From Verticillium longisporum (lineage: Eukaryota; Ascomycota; Sordariomycetes; Glomerellales; Plectosphaerellaceae), in NCBI GenBank assembly GCA_019188255.1, contig JAETXT010000003.1:6138001-6202000 (forward strand): a stretch of DNA of 64,000 nucleotides, given 5' to 3'. The position numbers and the translations under genes are program-made. The notes under the pieces are model-generated. The model searched no databases. It was given only the letters and a program-made list of their open reading frames with translations, and had not been told where the DNA came from. How positions within the stretch are numbered: the stretch's first letter is position 1; each line of letters starts with the position of its first letter. Positions 49,825 to 62,293 of the stretch are shown here, piece by piece.

Positions 49825-50364
49825 TTAGAATTTGCCGATGACGAAGTCGCGCTTGACGGCAGGAACCTCCTCGCCAGCGTTGAGAGGGCTGGCGCCGGTG
49901 CCGAGGGTGCAGATGAGGTCGGTCTCGGGAGTCGTCTTGGTCTGCACGTCGTCCCAGAGGTAGTAGGCGTTGTTGCAGGGGAACTCGGCGCAACCCGAGG
50001 TGGGGGTGTGCCCCTGAGCAGGCCACATCTCGTGGACACCATCGTGGTCGCCGGGGGTAACAATGGCCGAGACGTCAAAGTAAGTGAGGTCGTTCCAGCC
50101 CTGGAAGGCGACCTCGCCGAGCATGCCGGGGATGTTGTCAGCGCCGACAGACACGGAGTACCAGTTGCCGATCCAGGACTGGGGGACCTCGGACTTGATG
50201 GACTGGCCGGCGGGAACCTCAACGGGAGCAACCTCGGGGTAGCCAGCGTTGGGGGTGAAGTAGATGGTGCGGTCAGTCTGGTCGGTAGAGACGAAGGTGA
50301 CCGTGTTGGTGGCGGCCACGAGGGCAGCAGCACCAAAGAGGGACATGAGCTGAGAGAACTGCAT
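49825..50364 (-). CDS. small secreted protein, fungal "DNase1"-annotated family
   Basis: A single-exon 179-aa protein. MQFSQLMSLFGAAALVAAT is a standard signal peptide with cleavage after about residue 18-19. The mature part is rich in aromatic and acidic residues, with blocks TDRTIYFTPNAGYPEV, SWIGNWYSVSVGADNIPGM and FDVSAIVTPGDHDGVHEMW. Three Cys occur in the C-terminal half, two of them in the SGCAEFPCNNAYY segment. I recognise the layout from widespread ascomycete secreted proteins that databases sometimes label DNase1 protein; that name is not evidence of nuclease activity, and I see no known nuclease motif. It may be a wall-associated or host-interaction protein. The ATG at 50364 is the one that starts the signal peptide. 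Confidence 0.82.
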   Translation of the reverse strand: MQFSQLMSLFGAAALVAATNTVTFVSTDQTDRTIYFTPNAGYPEVAPVEVPAGQSIKSEVPQSWIGNWYSVSVGADNIPGMLGEVAFQGWNDLTYFDVSAIVTPGDHDGVHEMWPAQGHTPTSGCAEFPCNNAYYLWDDVQTKTTPETDLICTLGTGASPLNAGEEVPAVKRDFVIGKF

Positions 50365-53248
50365 TTTGTCTTGATGTTTGATATGGAAGGTTTTCCAAAG
50401 TGTTGTTGCGACGAAGCACAAGAGACTGAAAAGTCAAGTGATGATTTGTTGTATGGTTGAGGGAGAGATGTTGACGGGCCAGACCGTTGGAGTGATGTGC
50501 TTTCAAAGGAATGACAAGCTACAAGCTGGAGAAGGAGTGAGGTGTCGGATAGACTAGTGGTGATCAAGACCAGTTGATGAAGGACTGTGGATGATGAGCT
50601 CTAGGATAAAGTGTCTCCCTGTGCTCGGAGGATCTCCTTCTTTATACCTACCTCGAGGAGAAGGTTCAAGGTGGGAACGAGGGGAGGGGGGTCAGGGAGA
50701 GGGCCCTGGTCCGGAGGCTAGAACGTGAATGTGGATAGAACCAGTGACATGCCAGAGACGTCAAAGAGCGCATGAAGAAGTTGGATGGTGGCCCCCCCCC
50801 CTCCATGTTGAAGCTTGTGCCGGGTGGTCAACCTTGTTGTGGACCTTGTCGGGCTTCGAAAAAGAGGTACAACTGCAGGTCCCGGTACTGGTACTGTATC
50901 GAGGCCCACTCGGTAAAGTCACAGGGCGGCTGGGAGTTGTGGTCCACTGAGTCGGGCGTCTTCGTGCTGCATCAAGGTCCGCCACCGTGGCCCAGGTACC
51001 TCCGATGTACAGGACTCGACTAGAAGCCGGGCTAGGAGGTAACAAGAAACACAAGACTGTCGGGCTAAGGACGGCGCCACTAACGCTCTGCGCCATGCGG
51101 AAGGCTATGGCACTCGGAGGTGGTCTCGCGAGAGCACGACATTGTGTGTTCGGACAAAGGATATTGTCCTCATGCTCTGGGGCCGCCCAGCGTACATGAC
51201 CAGTGAACGAGTCTGCCTCTGCTTTGATCCAGGGCGGTTTGATGAAAGCGAAATGGAGCAAACCGCAGTAATCTCGTCTGTACTGTATCATTCATACCAA
51301 AGTCTTCTCACAAATGTGGCTGTAGTCATTAACCTTGGAGATAGCAAGTGGGATGGTTCCATAGGGTGAGCGACAGGCATTGCCAGGGCGCCCCTGGGTC
51401 GAGGCACACGACAGGCCTCGGAAGTGGAAGCCGGGAGGGGAAAGGGTCGCTGCTCCGAGGGCGGCCCGCCAGGCACAGAGCACGGGACACTGGGCGCGGC
51501 TGTGGCCTGGAAGGCTTGTGATGGCGGCACGGCCAAGACCAAGATGGTGGGGGGGAGGAGGCGACGAAAGCAAAAAGAAGGAAAAAAGAGGGAGAATTGT
51601 GGTGAAAGAGGGGCGCGCGAAGGGCTTGTTGAGCTGCGTTTGGGCAAGCTTTGGGGGCCACCCTCTTCTGCCGGGTCTCGCCCTTTGCCAATTCAGGATG
51701 CATGAGTAGCTTCCAGAGGCGACTTCGGGAACGTCATTGGAGGGCCCGGAGCACGCTTGTGCCTGGTACCTGACAGATTCCGCGTGGCGTGCCATGACAG
51801 GGTGGCCAGTCTGCGAGTCGCGGAGTGCCAGGCAGAGGTTCGTGAGAGCCAGGCTGCGACGGCGTCTGGTAGAGGCACAGCGGTCGATTCAAATGGAGAG
51901 TTGGTGTGGCATTGGCGGCTGCATAGCGTGCGCTGTCAAGAGGCCGAACCCCCTCCTTCCTTCTTTCCGACATCCATTCCATCCAGCACTCCGTGAGCTG
52001 GCGTCGGCGTAGGCATGTTGGCTAAAACGAACAATGGCCTTGTCTCTCTGTTCAGGGCCTCGGCCGTTGTCGCCATTCACACACACACACTACCTGTCAT
52101 GGCTTGCATGATCACATGTGCCGTCCAACACTTGTCTGATTCTGACTCGTCAGCAGCCGTTGCAAGACTCGGTCGTCGTAGAAAGAAGACGGCTTGGGAC
52201 GCTGTCGACACGTGGAACACTTTAGAAGAGCGGCAAGGCCAAGCAAGCATGGCGGTGTACCCGGAGGCAGCGGGAAGGCAATGACAACGAATTTGGGGGG
52301 GTTCCCGTCCGAGCTGATCGATCCGAGCTGAACTGAAGGAAGCAGACACCGATGGTAGGAAAGCAAAGCGAGGCAAAGCAAGGCAGCAGAAGAGACACAG
52401 CAAACAAGAAACGAGGGGGAAAGCAACGAGGCACCAATGGTCGTCGCTGAAGAGCTTTGCCGTTGAATGTCGGATGATTGACATTGCTCGCAGGCTCTGC
52501 TTGCTAACTGAGAACAAACAGGGGATACGCAAACCCTTGCTTGCCCTTTGGTAGCCACTGTGGGCGCAATTGTTCATGCGACAGATGGGCCGATGGGGGT
52601 GGCCGGAGTCGAAGGTCAATGGATCATAGGCATCGTTGAACAACCTGATCTTCCAGGGATGTTGAATGGTTGAATGCGCAGCCTGGTTGATCATGGCCAA
52701 GATTCTCAACCGCGTAGAGGAGGGTGTGCCACTGACGCACGAGAAAACCGCGCACGTCCGAAGCCATAGACGCAGGCGAGTGATGTGACGCGATTGGAAA
52801 GCCGCAAGGGAAAACTCTGATGCTGCATTGTGTCAAAAGGTGTGGTGGTTGGTAAGGTACTTGGGCGGTCCGATAGACAGTCTGGTAGCTGAGAAAAGTG
52901 GGAGGAGAGGTGGAATTGGCACTCGGCAGGTGAGGTGAGGTAGAGAAGCCCAGTAGTCGTTGACTTGTTTGTTCACGCCGTGCCGGCTGGCCATGTTGGG
53001 TTCCGACTGGTCGGGCTGCTGGGTAGCGAAGCCCTAACCCGATGCCACTACCTATCAATCCGGATACCGGTGCAAGGCAAGACAAAAGAGAGCATGCATG
53101 TGCTCTGCGCCTGAACATGGAGCTACGGGGAACTACTTGAACGTTGCAGCGTGTCGTGCGCTGTCTCAGGTATCCCGAAGTACTGAGTCACGCCCTTGTT
53201 AGCGTCCGACGCCAGGTCCTTTCGCCAGGCAGGTTCCAGTCGTGCGAG

Positions 53249-53287
53249 AGGCACCAGAGGCAGGCACCAGAGGCAGGCACTAGAGGC
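53249..53287 (+). repeat. 13-bp tandem repeat x3
   Basis: Three head-to-tail copies of AGGCACCAGAGGC, the last with one change (AGGCACTAGAGGC). Non-coding. No function is apparent. Confidence 0.85.
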
Positions 53288-54014
53288 AGCTACTGACGTG
53301 GTGAAGGTCCGGCTCGTTCCTTGGAAAGAACGAGACGTACCTGGGCAGGTACCGAACAGCTCTCTGCTCTGGTACCTGCATCTCCACAAAAGTCATCATT
53401 GGCATCTCTCCTGCACGTCTTTTCGCCCATCATTGCCACAAACCGTCATCCTCGAGGCTTCTAGACCTTTTCATCGGCACTCGCCATGACTGCTAGCGAC
53501 TCCGCTCGATACTCGGCCTCTTCCATGATGATCTGTATCTGATCACATCCTACAGACATCCTTCCAGTCCTCCTTGCCTTGCAGCTTCGATCGTCCTGCC
53601 GATCGCCAGTTCAAGCGGTGGTCCATGACATCCTACCAGCCTTTCCCCCTCCTGTTCCCTTCTCGTTGGCCTCGCAACCACGTCGGACGTTGTCGAGCGG
53701 TGCGGTACGATGCGGTGCGAGCGGGGCTTTGGCCGCAAAGTCTGACACGGTGCCGCACCGTATACCGCGCAGGAACACCATCCACTCTGCACCGGCTCTG
53801 TTCGCCCAGCCCGTGGCTCGCCATGCAGCTCCGCCCCCGTCACCGTCACCGTCTTGCCGCTCTGCAAGAGGCCCCATCCAAGGAACACCGAGATCCACTG
53901 CCAGTCGCTTGTGGACTGGCCGTCGGCACCATCTACGACGTAAGGGCGCGAAGGCTTCTCCTCGGCCATCTTTGCACTCCGCTCGACGGCGCCCTCGTTT
54001 TCTCTCCGCTCCGT

Positions 54015-54094
54015 TTCGCCGTCGCCAGGACTAGTTCGCCGTCGCCAGGACTAGTTCGCCGTCGCCAGGACTAGTTCGCCGTCGCCAGGACTAG
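54015..54094 (+). repeat. 20-bp tandem repeat x4
   Basis: Four identical head-to-tail copies of TTCGCCGTCGCCAGGACTAG. Perfect identity suggests recent expansion or replication slippage. There are no spacers, so this is not a CRISPR array. The repeat length is not a multiple of three, and no supported frame crosses it. Confidence 0.95.
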
Positions 54095-55877
54095 CTAGGC
54101 CCAGCGCCAGCACCTGCCGAGCCCAGACATAACGCCTTTCTCCCTTCCCTCGCTTCCGAAGGCTCTTCCACGTGCGAACCTGCTCAGCCATGCTGCCACC
54201 GGGCGTCTCCATAGCTTCTTCGCTTGTCTTTCTCTCACGCTGTTGAAGCCGCTCGATGATTCATTGGTCATAGAGTGCTTCACTCCCGGGGGAACGGGTG
54301 GGGAGCAACACCAGCTTCGACTTGCAAAGTGGTCATCCTTCCACTCTTGGTCCCGTGTCTGCGACGGCGGCCTATGACCCACGCGCGCGAGGTTTTTCTT
54401 TCACGCCTCCACCACACACCAAGCCCAAGTGTGAGGGACTTCTTTTTTCCCGTCTCGTCTTTGTCGTCTTTGACCAGTGACATGACAAAGTGGGCTTCTG
54501 CCAGAGGTTGGTCGAGGGTGGTGTACGCCTCACCCACCCTCTGCGACGGTCAATCATGCAAGTGCTTGAGTTCTGCGACTTCTGAGAGCATTTTACTCAA
54601 CCTCTTCCCCGTAGGGCGAGTTTCAAGTGACTTGTGGCTTGGGGCTGTTGCGGCACGCTCGGGTTCCTGCGAGAATATCGAGATCAGCCAGGAATTCCCA
54701 CCGCAGAAGCGAGTCGGTTTGATCGATTCAAGTCGGCAATCTGGTGTGGTCAAGTTCTGCCACTGCGTCACTGCGGGGTGACCAGGGTTGCTCGAGATCC
54801 CCCTCACGTCTCTCTCCCTCTGCGGAATTCTCACGCAACTCCACCTCCAGAATTTTCACGACTTTGGCTCGCTCCACCTAACCGCATGGGATGATGCTTC
54901 TGACTGTGTCTGGATTCGGTTCTCGACGCGCCGAAAATTCTGAGCCTCAGCTGTTCGTCTGACGTAACATGTCTGCCTCTCTCCATCGACTGGGAACGGT
55001 TCTCGACCGGATGGAACCCCGCTTCCACGGGTTATGACTCTGATGGAATGCAAGCAACGGGTGACTCCAGCTGCCTTATGAGTCTGTAACGTCTGTAGCT
55101 TTTACTTGTTGAAGACGGCAAATTGGTGTCGAGCCTTGCGGCCTGAGAGCTGGGGAGCCTGACAGCGCCCATGTTGATTCGGGCAGCCGAGCTCCCATGC
55201 ACCAGGCAGGGCCTGTATGGCCTCATCATGGCCGTATCCGTGGCAGCGAGAGATGTCACGAAGGAGCGGCCGTCTGATCAGCTCCTCGTTGCCTGATGCG
55301 TGGCTCGTCACTTTCCAAAAGGGAATCGATAAAGGCCTACCAGCCAATGAGGGCGCTTCTAGTTCGCGACATCAGCACCGGGGTGTTTATCAGTTCGGCC
55401 TAACCTGCCGCTTCACACCGCACATCGCGCGTTGCTGACAGGGCTACATCTCGTATCACTCACCCACCCGGGGTGATGGGCCTGGTCGTTGTGCCCAGTT
55501 GGCCAGCCTCATCACAGCCAGAGGGACGTGCTGTGGGTGGGCGGGCCAGCAGGAGGTCCTTATCGAGCACAAATGCGGCATCGATTTGAGTTCAGGAACA
55601 TTCTCCAATGTACCGATACGACGCTGGTTGGGTAGCGTCCTTGACTATTGACGCTTCCGGCCGACTCGAAGAGGCACGGCCGTTGAGCTGAGATGGGCGC
55701 CACGAGGATAAAGTCGCCGCCATGCCCATGATCTTGGTCAATTTGTTTGAATGCAAGCCTCGCTCAGAATCGCTCTCGACCATCGCAAGCTCGTCTATAT
55801 CCTCTGCTCTGCTGTTGCTTTCTCGCAAGCCTTTGGCAATCTACTTTCGCTGATATCATTCACTCGCTACATCGAAG

Positions 55878-56562
55878 ATGAGATTCACTCAGGTCCTCGC
55901 CCCCGTTGCTGGGCTCTTTTCCCTGGCCAGCGCTGCTGCCTACGGCCCGGAGGGCATCGCCTACACGACTGTCGTCACGACCGCCTACGAGACGTACTGC
56001 CCGGTAGGTCCTAACCGTTCGTATCGAGGACAGGAATATGATGCTGACCGCTCGCAGCTGCCCACCACCTTCGGCTACAAGAACGTCACTTACACCGTCA
56101 CTGAGCCCAAGACGGTCACCATCTCCAGTAAGAGCCCACCACCACCCTTGGACCTGGACCTCGTATCTGACCAGAATTCCAGACTGCCCCTGCACCATCA
56201 TCGAGACGCACCCTGCCCCCATCACCACCACCAGCGTCTGGTGCCCTACGCCCTCTCACCCTGCTGGTAACCACACCATCTACCCTCCCCCCAAGACCAC
56301 GACCTCGATCTACACGATCGTGCCTCCTCCTCAGACGCACATCAGCGGCGTCACCCCCGTCACCAGCAAGCCGCCCGCCACCAGCAAGCCTCTCGTCACC
56401 CCCGTCATCAACCATCCCACCGCCGTCCCTGTGCCGCCCACCGTCGTTCCCGTGCCGCCCACCACCACGGGACCTGCTCAGGTCCCTGAGGCCGCTGCCG
56501 GCAAGATCGGCGTCAGCTTCTGCGGTGCTGTTGTCGCTGGTGTTCTTGCGTTCTTCCTGTAA
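55878..56562 (+). CDS. GPI-anchored cell wall protein
   Basis: A 191-aa protein from exons 55878-56003, 56058-56127 and 56183-56562. MRFTQVLAPVAGLFSLASAAA is a signal peptide. The core carries TTVVTTAYETYCPLPTTF and a TYTVTEPKTVTIS ... CPCTIIETH stretch, similar to clock-controlled/CCG-type wall proteins of filamentous ascomycetes. A Thr/Pro-rich region (about 110 residues, with TSKPPATSKP and PVPPTVVPVPP) would be O-glycosylated. The C-terminus is a GPI signal: small residues near AAAGKIG, then the hydrophobic VSFCGAVVAGVLAFFL at the very end. The introns are needed because no single frame joins signal peptide, core and GPI signal. Role: structural wall mannoprotein, inferred from layout. 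Confidence 0.88.
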
Positions 56563-57854
56563 GGGCTATGGGAAACCCTATTTCTTGATATGAAGCCATG
56601 AACTATCATGTGTACGGCGGTACTCTTCTTCTTCTTTACACTCTCTTTGGGATTCGGGCCACATATATACACATACGCACTTTTAACTTAAGTCCTCACG
56701 GGCAAGAGGAGTTGGAAACGGGACAGGAAAGCTGGCGCAGGGCCAGCTGGATGGACAAGTACAGTCATTACCGGCATGAGGGACGGGAGTTTAGGCTTCG
56801 CACCAAAGCGCAACGACCTCATGAAAACACACATACACACACTCCTTGCATAGGAGGAAAGGCTAGGAATCCAAGAGACTAGAGAAGAATCGAAACTCGA
56901 GGCCCCCGAATCCTCCAATACCCAACCCACGCAAACACGAAAGGCTGAACTCGCGTGCAACGTAGACCCACCAGACCAATCCAGGTCCGGCGGGCAAACT
57001 CTCAACCCGGATGAACTCGTGTGCGTGTGATGTCAGACACACTCCGTTTTTCTTATCGCGTGCTAGCTAGCTAGGTAGGTAGGTAGCTGGAGGTCAACGG
57101 TGGGAAGAAAAACAGCGCACCTGTCGGTTCGAGGCACGGAATACGAATGGGGCAAAGCGAGGAACAAGAAAAAAAACAAGGTACTGACCCCCATGCTCAT
57201 TCGCTCGTCGCCTTTCGCCAGCTTCGACTCACCGAGGTGTCCGTCCCGTGCATGGGCAGCCTGCACTACCACTGTCACTGACGCCTTGCGCACTACACTG
57301 CATTGCACTGCGCATGCCTTTTGCACAGTCAAGACGAGTGTGACAGGGTGACATTTCAGCTCGACGAGAGGTCGTCAGCCCACTGCTGCCCCACCTCGCA
57401 TGAACGCCTCCGCCCGCCCCCAGGGTAAAAAGAAACCCAAAAAGTGAGAGCCCTGGTTGAATGCCAGCAGAGCTTATTATCCGAGCAGGACGGGGATTGG
57501 ACGGCGGCTGTCTCGTATCCGTCGCTGAGCCTGTCAGAGGACTCCCCCCGGGGTGCCATTGATGCACATGCAGCTGCGTCACCATCGGCGGGTAACGGGC
57601 GGGCGTGTCGGTGGGCAAGTCCAGGCAAGCAGGCAGGTTTAGTAGCTAGTAGACCATATCACACCGATAAGCTCACTCGATCGATCGCTGGAAAAGGGCC
57701 TTGTTCAACCTGGAGCTGTACAAGAGACACGCAGGCAGGCAGGCAGGCAGGCAGGCGGTCAATTCATAAATTCGTGCTTCATTATCGCCTGCGCTTGAAT
57801 CCCAGAAAGGCAGCTAGCTAGCTCTACGTCGAGACGAGGTTAGGCCAGGTCCCG
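56563..57854. other. convergent intergenic region, wall protein / CDC23
   Basis: 1.3 kb between convergent 3' ends. It contains a GCTAGCTAGCTAGGTAGGTA-type run at 57062-57090 and a CAGG tetranucleotide run at about 57730-57755. No supported gene. Confidence 0.5.
57730..57755 (+). repeat. CAGG tetranucleotide repeat
   Basis: About six tandem CAGG units in the 3' flank between the wall-protein and CDC23 genes. A candidate microsatellite marker; no function is apparent. Confidence 0.85.
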
Positions 57855-60038
57855 TTATGGGCTGAGGACCTGTTCCTCATATCCCACCAGTCGGGACCGC
57901 GCCTCCCTGACAAGGGCCTTGGCCTCTTCAACCTCATATCCGTCCTGCGTGAGCTCCGTCGCCAGCTTGTCGGCCGCCTCATAGTCATTCGTGTCCATGG
58001 CATACCGCGCGAGCCACAGGCGCGCACGGCTTGTTGCCGCCGTGACGCCCGTTCCTTCCCGCGCCGCGCTCTCGCGGTCCTGGCCGTCCTCGTCGTCGGA
58101 TGCGCCAGGGGAGTCGTTGTGTATCGCTATGGATTCCGTCAGCGCCGTTTCCCCGGCACCCCCGTCCTCTTGCGCGACGCAGAGCTCCATATACGACTTT
58201 GCCTCGTCCATGTCGCCCATCTCGTTGTACATGAATGCAATCTGGAAGAGCACGTCGGGATCCATGTGGCTCGTTGCGCCCCGTCCGCTGAGGATATCCC
58301 CGCTTCCGAAACTGCTCCCCACGTCGTAGTATGCGTCGGCGAGCAGGGCCCGCTTGAGAGCCTTGATGCCCTCCCGTTCCCTGCCCATCCTCTGCAGGCA
58401 GGACCCGACGGCCACCCACATTTTGGCGTCCCACGGGCGCAGGCCGGCGGCCTTTTTGTAATACCACAGACTGTACGTGTGCATTTCCAGCACCTCGTAC
58501 GTCTGGCCAAGGCCATACCACGCCCGGTAATCGCGGCGGTTGACGTCCACTGCTCGGCGGTACGACTCGATGGCCGCGTGCGTGTTTTTCAGCTCGACGT
58601 ACTCGTGACCCATCAGCGTCCACGCTGACAGACACGTGCGATCCAACGTCAGGGCGCGGCGGAAATACTGCACAGCCTTTTCGTGCATGGACAGAAGAGA
58701 GTAGTAGTTTCCGACGACGACGCAGGACTCTGGACGAAAGCGGTCAATGTTCGGGCACAGATGAGCGATGAAGGCAAGTTTCGGCCTCAGCTCCATGACG
58801 TAGAGAATATTCGAGTAGTGGTCGAGCGAGTCTAAGCGATAGGGGTGGAGCGACAGTAGGCGGCTAAAGTGCTGCTCGGCAGCTGCGAGATCTTTGGCGT
58901 GGTAGGCGAGGAGGGCGTTGCAGGTGAGGAGGAATGCGGAGGTCGGGAAGATGCCGAGAAGCTGGTCCAGAGAGTTGGCCAGACTGGGCCCTTGCTGGTA
59001 CAGTTCTAGTGATGTGTGAAGGTGGAAAATGAACGAGATTATGTTTTGCGGTAGGTGTCGTGATACGCGGTTGAGCTGACGCCGTTAGCAGGTTGTCTTC
59101 AAGATCAAAGGTGAACAGCAGCAACCTACATCCTCCAGCCTCGTGATGAGAGAAGTCATCTCAAGCCAGCAGCCCCAGTTCATTGGGAACAGGTGAACAC
59201 TACGGATGAAGTATTCCATGGCCTTGTCTTCGTTCTTCTCCTTGGCGAGTACCATGCCATATCTAGGCGACCATTGTCAGTCACAACATCCGCCAGGGCA
59301 TCAGAATCAGCACGGCAAACTCACAGGTACTCGAGCCAGCCCTGGGAGCCGATAAGATCGCCATCCTCTGTGGTCCGCTGCTCGAACCAGCGGCTGAGGA
59401 AGCGGCCCACAGGTAGGAGTTGCTTGTTGACGACTGTGCCGAGGTCCTGGGGGCCCATAACCATCTCCGAGTCCTCGTTTTTGCGCTTCTCGCCCGACAT
59501 GACCTTGGCGTACAGAGCCAGGAACAGGCTCTTCTGGCTCAGATTGGGCAACGCACCGCCCTCGACAGTTGCCGGCGCATCATTCGAGGCTCTCGATTTG
59601 CCCTTGCCGCTAGGTGTGCCGCCGACACTCTCACGCTTCGGGTCTATTATGCCCGGCAGCATGGAGTCTGGGAGAAAGACGGCGGCGCATCGGTCAAACT
59701 CGCGACAGTCGAAGAAGGACTTGGCGAGCAGGTATTTGTTGACTTCCTTCGCTTCAAGAAGGGCCTCGTCGGGGTCCGGATTGGCGGTCAAAACAACGGG
59801 TACAGAAGGGAGAGTGGATTCGTCTGGCTGTGCCTCGTGCGAGGGTTCTGGTATGGCATCGAGAAGCTCGGCGGCCCTAAGAACGACGCGTTAGAGTCGA
59901 CTCGCAAGACTGTCTGTTCGGCCGCAGGAACGAAGCTCACCACTTTGCCGACTGGTAGAGGCAGCGCTCCGAGCACTTCACCACTGCATCTTGCAGGGCA
60001 GCTCGAAGCTGTGCGAGGTCATGCGCGTTCAGGGACAT
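57855..60038 (-). CDS. CDC23: anaphase-promoting complex subunit Cdc23/APC8
   Basis: TPR scaffold subunit of the APC/C ubiquitin ligase that targets cyclin B and securin. Exons 60038-59941, 59876-59325, 59262-59130 and 59075-57855 give 667 aa with no frame break. The start MSLNAHDLAQLRAALQDAV and the segment RCLYQSAKWAAELLDA match the Cdc23 N-terminus. The middle has FFDCREFDRCAAVF, GMVLAKEKNEDKAMEYFIRS and PYRLDSLDHYSNILYVM. The C-terminal half is a run of 34-residue TPRs (such as KAVQYFRRALTLDRTCLSAW and RDYRAWYGLGQTYEVLEMH), typical of Cdc23. The ATG at 60038 is the first in frame. The gene is divergent from ERG20 across about 700 bp. Confidence 0.94.
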
Positions 60039-60737
60039 GTCTGGGGCATTCTCGGCCACGCGCCGGCAATGTCGCGTTTGGCCGCGGCGTGTGGTACCGG
60101 CCGGTCACAGGAGGACCAAGGGCGGGCAGATCCAGTTCAGCACGGTGAATTGTGTTTGTGTCGGGTCTGCAAGATGCGACGCGTTTGTGAAGGGCAATTG
60201 GTGACTCGGCCAGTGACCTGGCGGTGAGCCGTCGATCTGGTTTGTCGTCGGGGAAGCACGTGTTGCAGTTGATTGCCCTGACGTGGTAAGGGCTCGTTGA
60301 TGGAGTCGGGTTTGCTGGAACACAGCCCACGATGTCATTGAGAGCTATCCAATGATCAAAGCCCCTGGGAGGCGCGCGACGCGGCAAGGTGCCGCCCCGT
60401 TCCAGCCCGACAGCGCTTGCCTTCCAGAGCTGCCAGGCCCCCTTCACAACTGCCCCGCCCTGGATCCCTTTCCCCCTGACGGGTCCCCTGTCTCTAGCCC
60501 TTACCGCCTGCCCGTTCAGAAGGAGAAGGAGGGGCAGCTGGGGCAGACCCCTCCTCTCTCCCCCCCTTTCCCCCCTTCGGTGCGACCAAGGCCCAAATAG
60601 CGGTAAATTTCCCAACGGCCAGCCATTGTTGTGACAACCATCCCCCTCGTTGCCTACCTACTTTGCTCAAGGACACCTGAACCGAGAGAGTCCTCGCCCC
60701 TCGAACCCATCACCCATCCCATCTTTCACCTTTCACC
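60039..60737. promoter_or_regulatory. divergent promoter, CDC23 / ERG20
   Basis: A 699-bp region that must hold both promoters. CACGTG lies at 60257-60262. CT-rich stretches precede the ERG20 start, as in many strongly expressed fungal genes. No gene is supported inside. Confidence 0.55.
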
Positions 60738-61842
60738 ATGGCGCAAAAAACCACCCTCAAGGAGTTCGAGGCCGTCTTCCCCAAGCTCGAGGCTGTCCTT
60801 GTCGAGCATGCCCAGAAGTACAAGCTCCCCGCGGAGGAGCTCGCGTGGTACAAGAAGGTACATTTGCAAACGAACTGCTCACGCTGCTGCGAGACTTGGC
60901 TAACGAGGCGTGCTGCAGAGTCTTGAGATCAACACTCTGGGCGGCAAGTGCAACCGCGGCATGTCCGTCCCCGACTCGGTCTCTCTCCTCCTCGAGAAGC
61001 CCTTGACCGAGGAGCAGTACTTTGAGGCCGCTACCCTCGGCTGGATGACCGAGCTCCTCCAGGCCTTCTTCCTCGTCTCCGACGACATTATGGACTCGTC
61101 CATTACGCGCCGCGGCAAGCCCTGCTGGTACCGCCACGAGGGCGTCGGCATGGTCGCCATCAACGACGCCTTCATGCTCGAGGCCGCCATCTACACCCTC
61201 CTCAAGAAGTTCTTCCGTTCGCACCCTTCCTACGTCGACCTCATTGAGCTCTTCCACGACGTCACCTTTGAGACGGAGATGGGCCAGCTCTGCGACCTGC
61301 TCACGGCCCCCGAGGACAAGGTCAACCTCGACAACTTCTCCATGGACAAGTACAGCTTCATCGTCATCTACAAGACGGCCTACTACTCGTTCTACCTGCC
61401 CGTCGCCCTCGCCCTGCACTGCCTCAACATTGCCACGCCCAACAACCTCAAGCAGGCCGAGGCCATCCTCATCCCCCTCGGCGAGTACTTCCAGGTCCAG
61501 GACGACTACCTCGACAACTTTGGCCTGCCCGAGCACATTGGCAAGATTGGCACCGACATTATGGACAACAAGTGCGGCTGGCTCGTCAACCAGGCCCTGC
61601 AGATCGCCACCCCCGAGCAGCGCCAGATTCTCGAGGACAACTACGGCCAGAAGGACAAGGCCAAGGAGGCCGTCGTCAAGAAGCTGTACGATGACCTCAA
61701 GCTCAAGGAGCGCTACGAGGTCTTTGAGGAGAAGCGCGCCGGCGAGATCCGCGACATGATTAACAACATTGACGAGAGCGAGGGCCTCAAGAAGACGGTC
61801 TTTGACGCCTTCCTCGCCAAGATTTACAAGCGCACCAAATAG
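60738..61842 (+). CDS. ERG20: farnesyl diphosphate synthase
   Basis: Cytosolic enzyme that condenses DMAPP with two IPP to geranyl- then farnesyl-PP, at the branch point of sterol, dolichol, ubiquinone and prenylated-protein synthesis. Two exons (60738-60857 and 60919-61842) give 347 aa, the normal eukaryotic length. The first Asp-rich motif is in [12 protein letters not shown], with the two Phe residues that set FPP chain length. The second is in [11 protein letters not shown]. The IPP-site motif LGGKCNRG lies just after the intron. The CDS is Cys/Lys-rich with strong C-ending codon bias, which suggests high expression. The C-terminus KIYKRTK is the usual basic end. The ATG at 60738 sits in a good ACC-ATGG context. 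Intact. Confidence 0.97.
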
Positions 61843-62293
61843 ATGGTGTGCCGAAGCCTGGCCTGGCAGGAGAGGTGCAGGGAGATGATGATTTGTTGCC
61901 AAAAGGAAAAGAAGATACCTCCACCGCGGATACGATTGATAGTAATGATATAGAGTGTGTTGACGACGGCCCACGTGAAAAGTCAATGGACAAACTACAC
62001 ATGAACAGAGGAATGCATCTTGACTTGTGTATTGTATTGCGCCGTTGGTGTTTCCCCCACCCCTTAATGATGACATGCCTTTTCCTGCCATCTACTTGGC
62101 CTTGCAAGACGGTTAAAAAGAAAATTACGGCCCAGATCGTTGAATGTGCGTGTGCGTGTCCCAGGTACATGGAATCCTCCCTGAGGAAAGGGGGAGCCAT
62201 GAACCCCTATTTGCCTCTCATCCCATCATGAATGATAAGGCCAACTCGTTACAGACCCAACCAAAGCACATCGGTACAGGCTCCCCCCCTCTA
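61843..62293. other. convergent 3' intergenic region, ERG20 / repeat protein
   Basis: 450 bp between convergent 3' ends. AT-rich stretches near 61900-62000 are candidate 3'-end processing sites. No gene is seen. Confidence 0.5.

Larger units (their letters stand above)
50365..55877. other. 5.5-kb gene-poor region with minisatellites
   Basis: Promoter regions of the secreted and wall-protein genes, which diverge here, with a long stretch in between. ORFs are short and overlap on both strands. It holds a C run near 50793-50803, a CA repeat near 52078-52090, a 13-bp tandem repeat at 53249-53287 and a 20-bp tandem repeat at 54015-54094. I see no coding gene, RNA gene or transposon end. Confidence 0.5.

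Noticed and set aside
49744..50460. Plus-strand ORF (238 codons) antisense to the secreted protein
   Set aside because: The opposite strand has a signal peptide, Cys pairs and family-like blocks. This strand is Gly/Val-rich shadow.
54015..54094. CRISPR-like array
   Set aside because: The copies are contiguous with no spacers, and the organism is a eukaryote.
60757..62091. Long minus-strand ORF (444 codons) antisense to ERG20
   Set aside because: It is a mirror of the strongly codon-biased ERG20 coding strand, with Leu/Val-Gly-rich composition and no family match.
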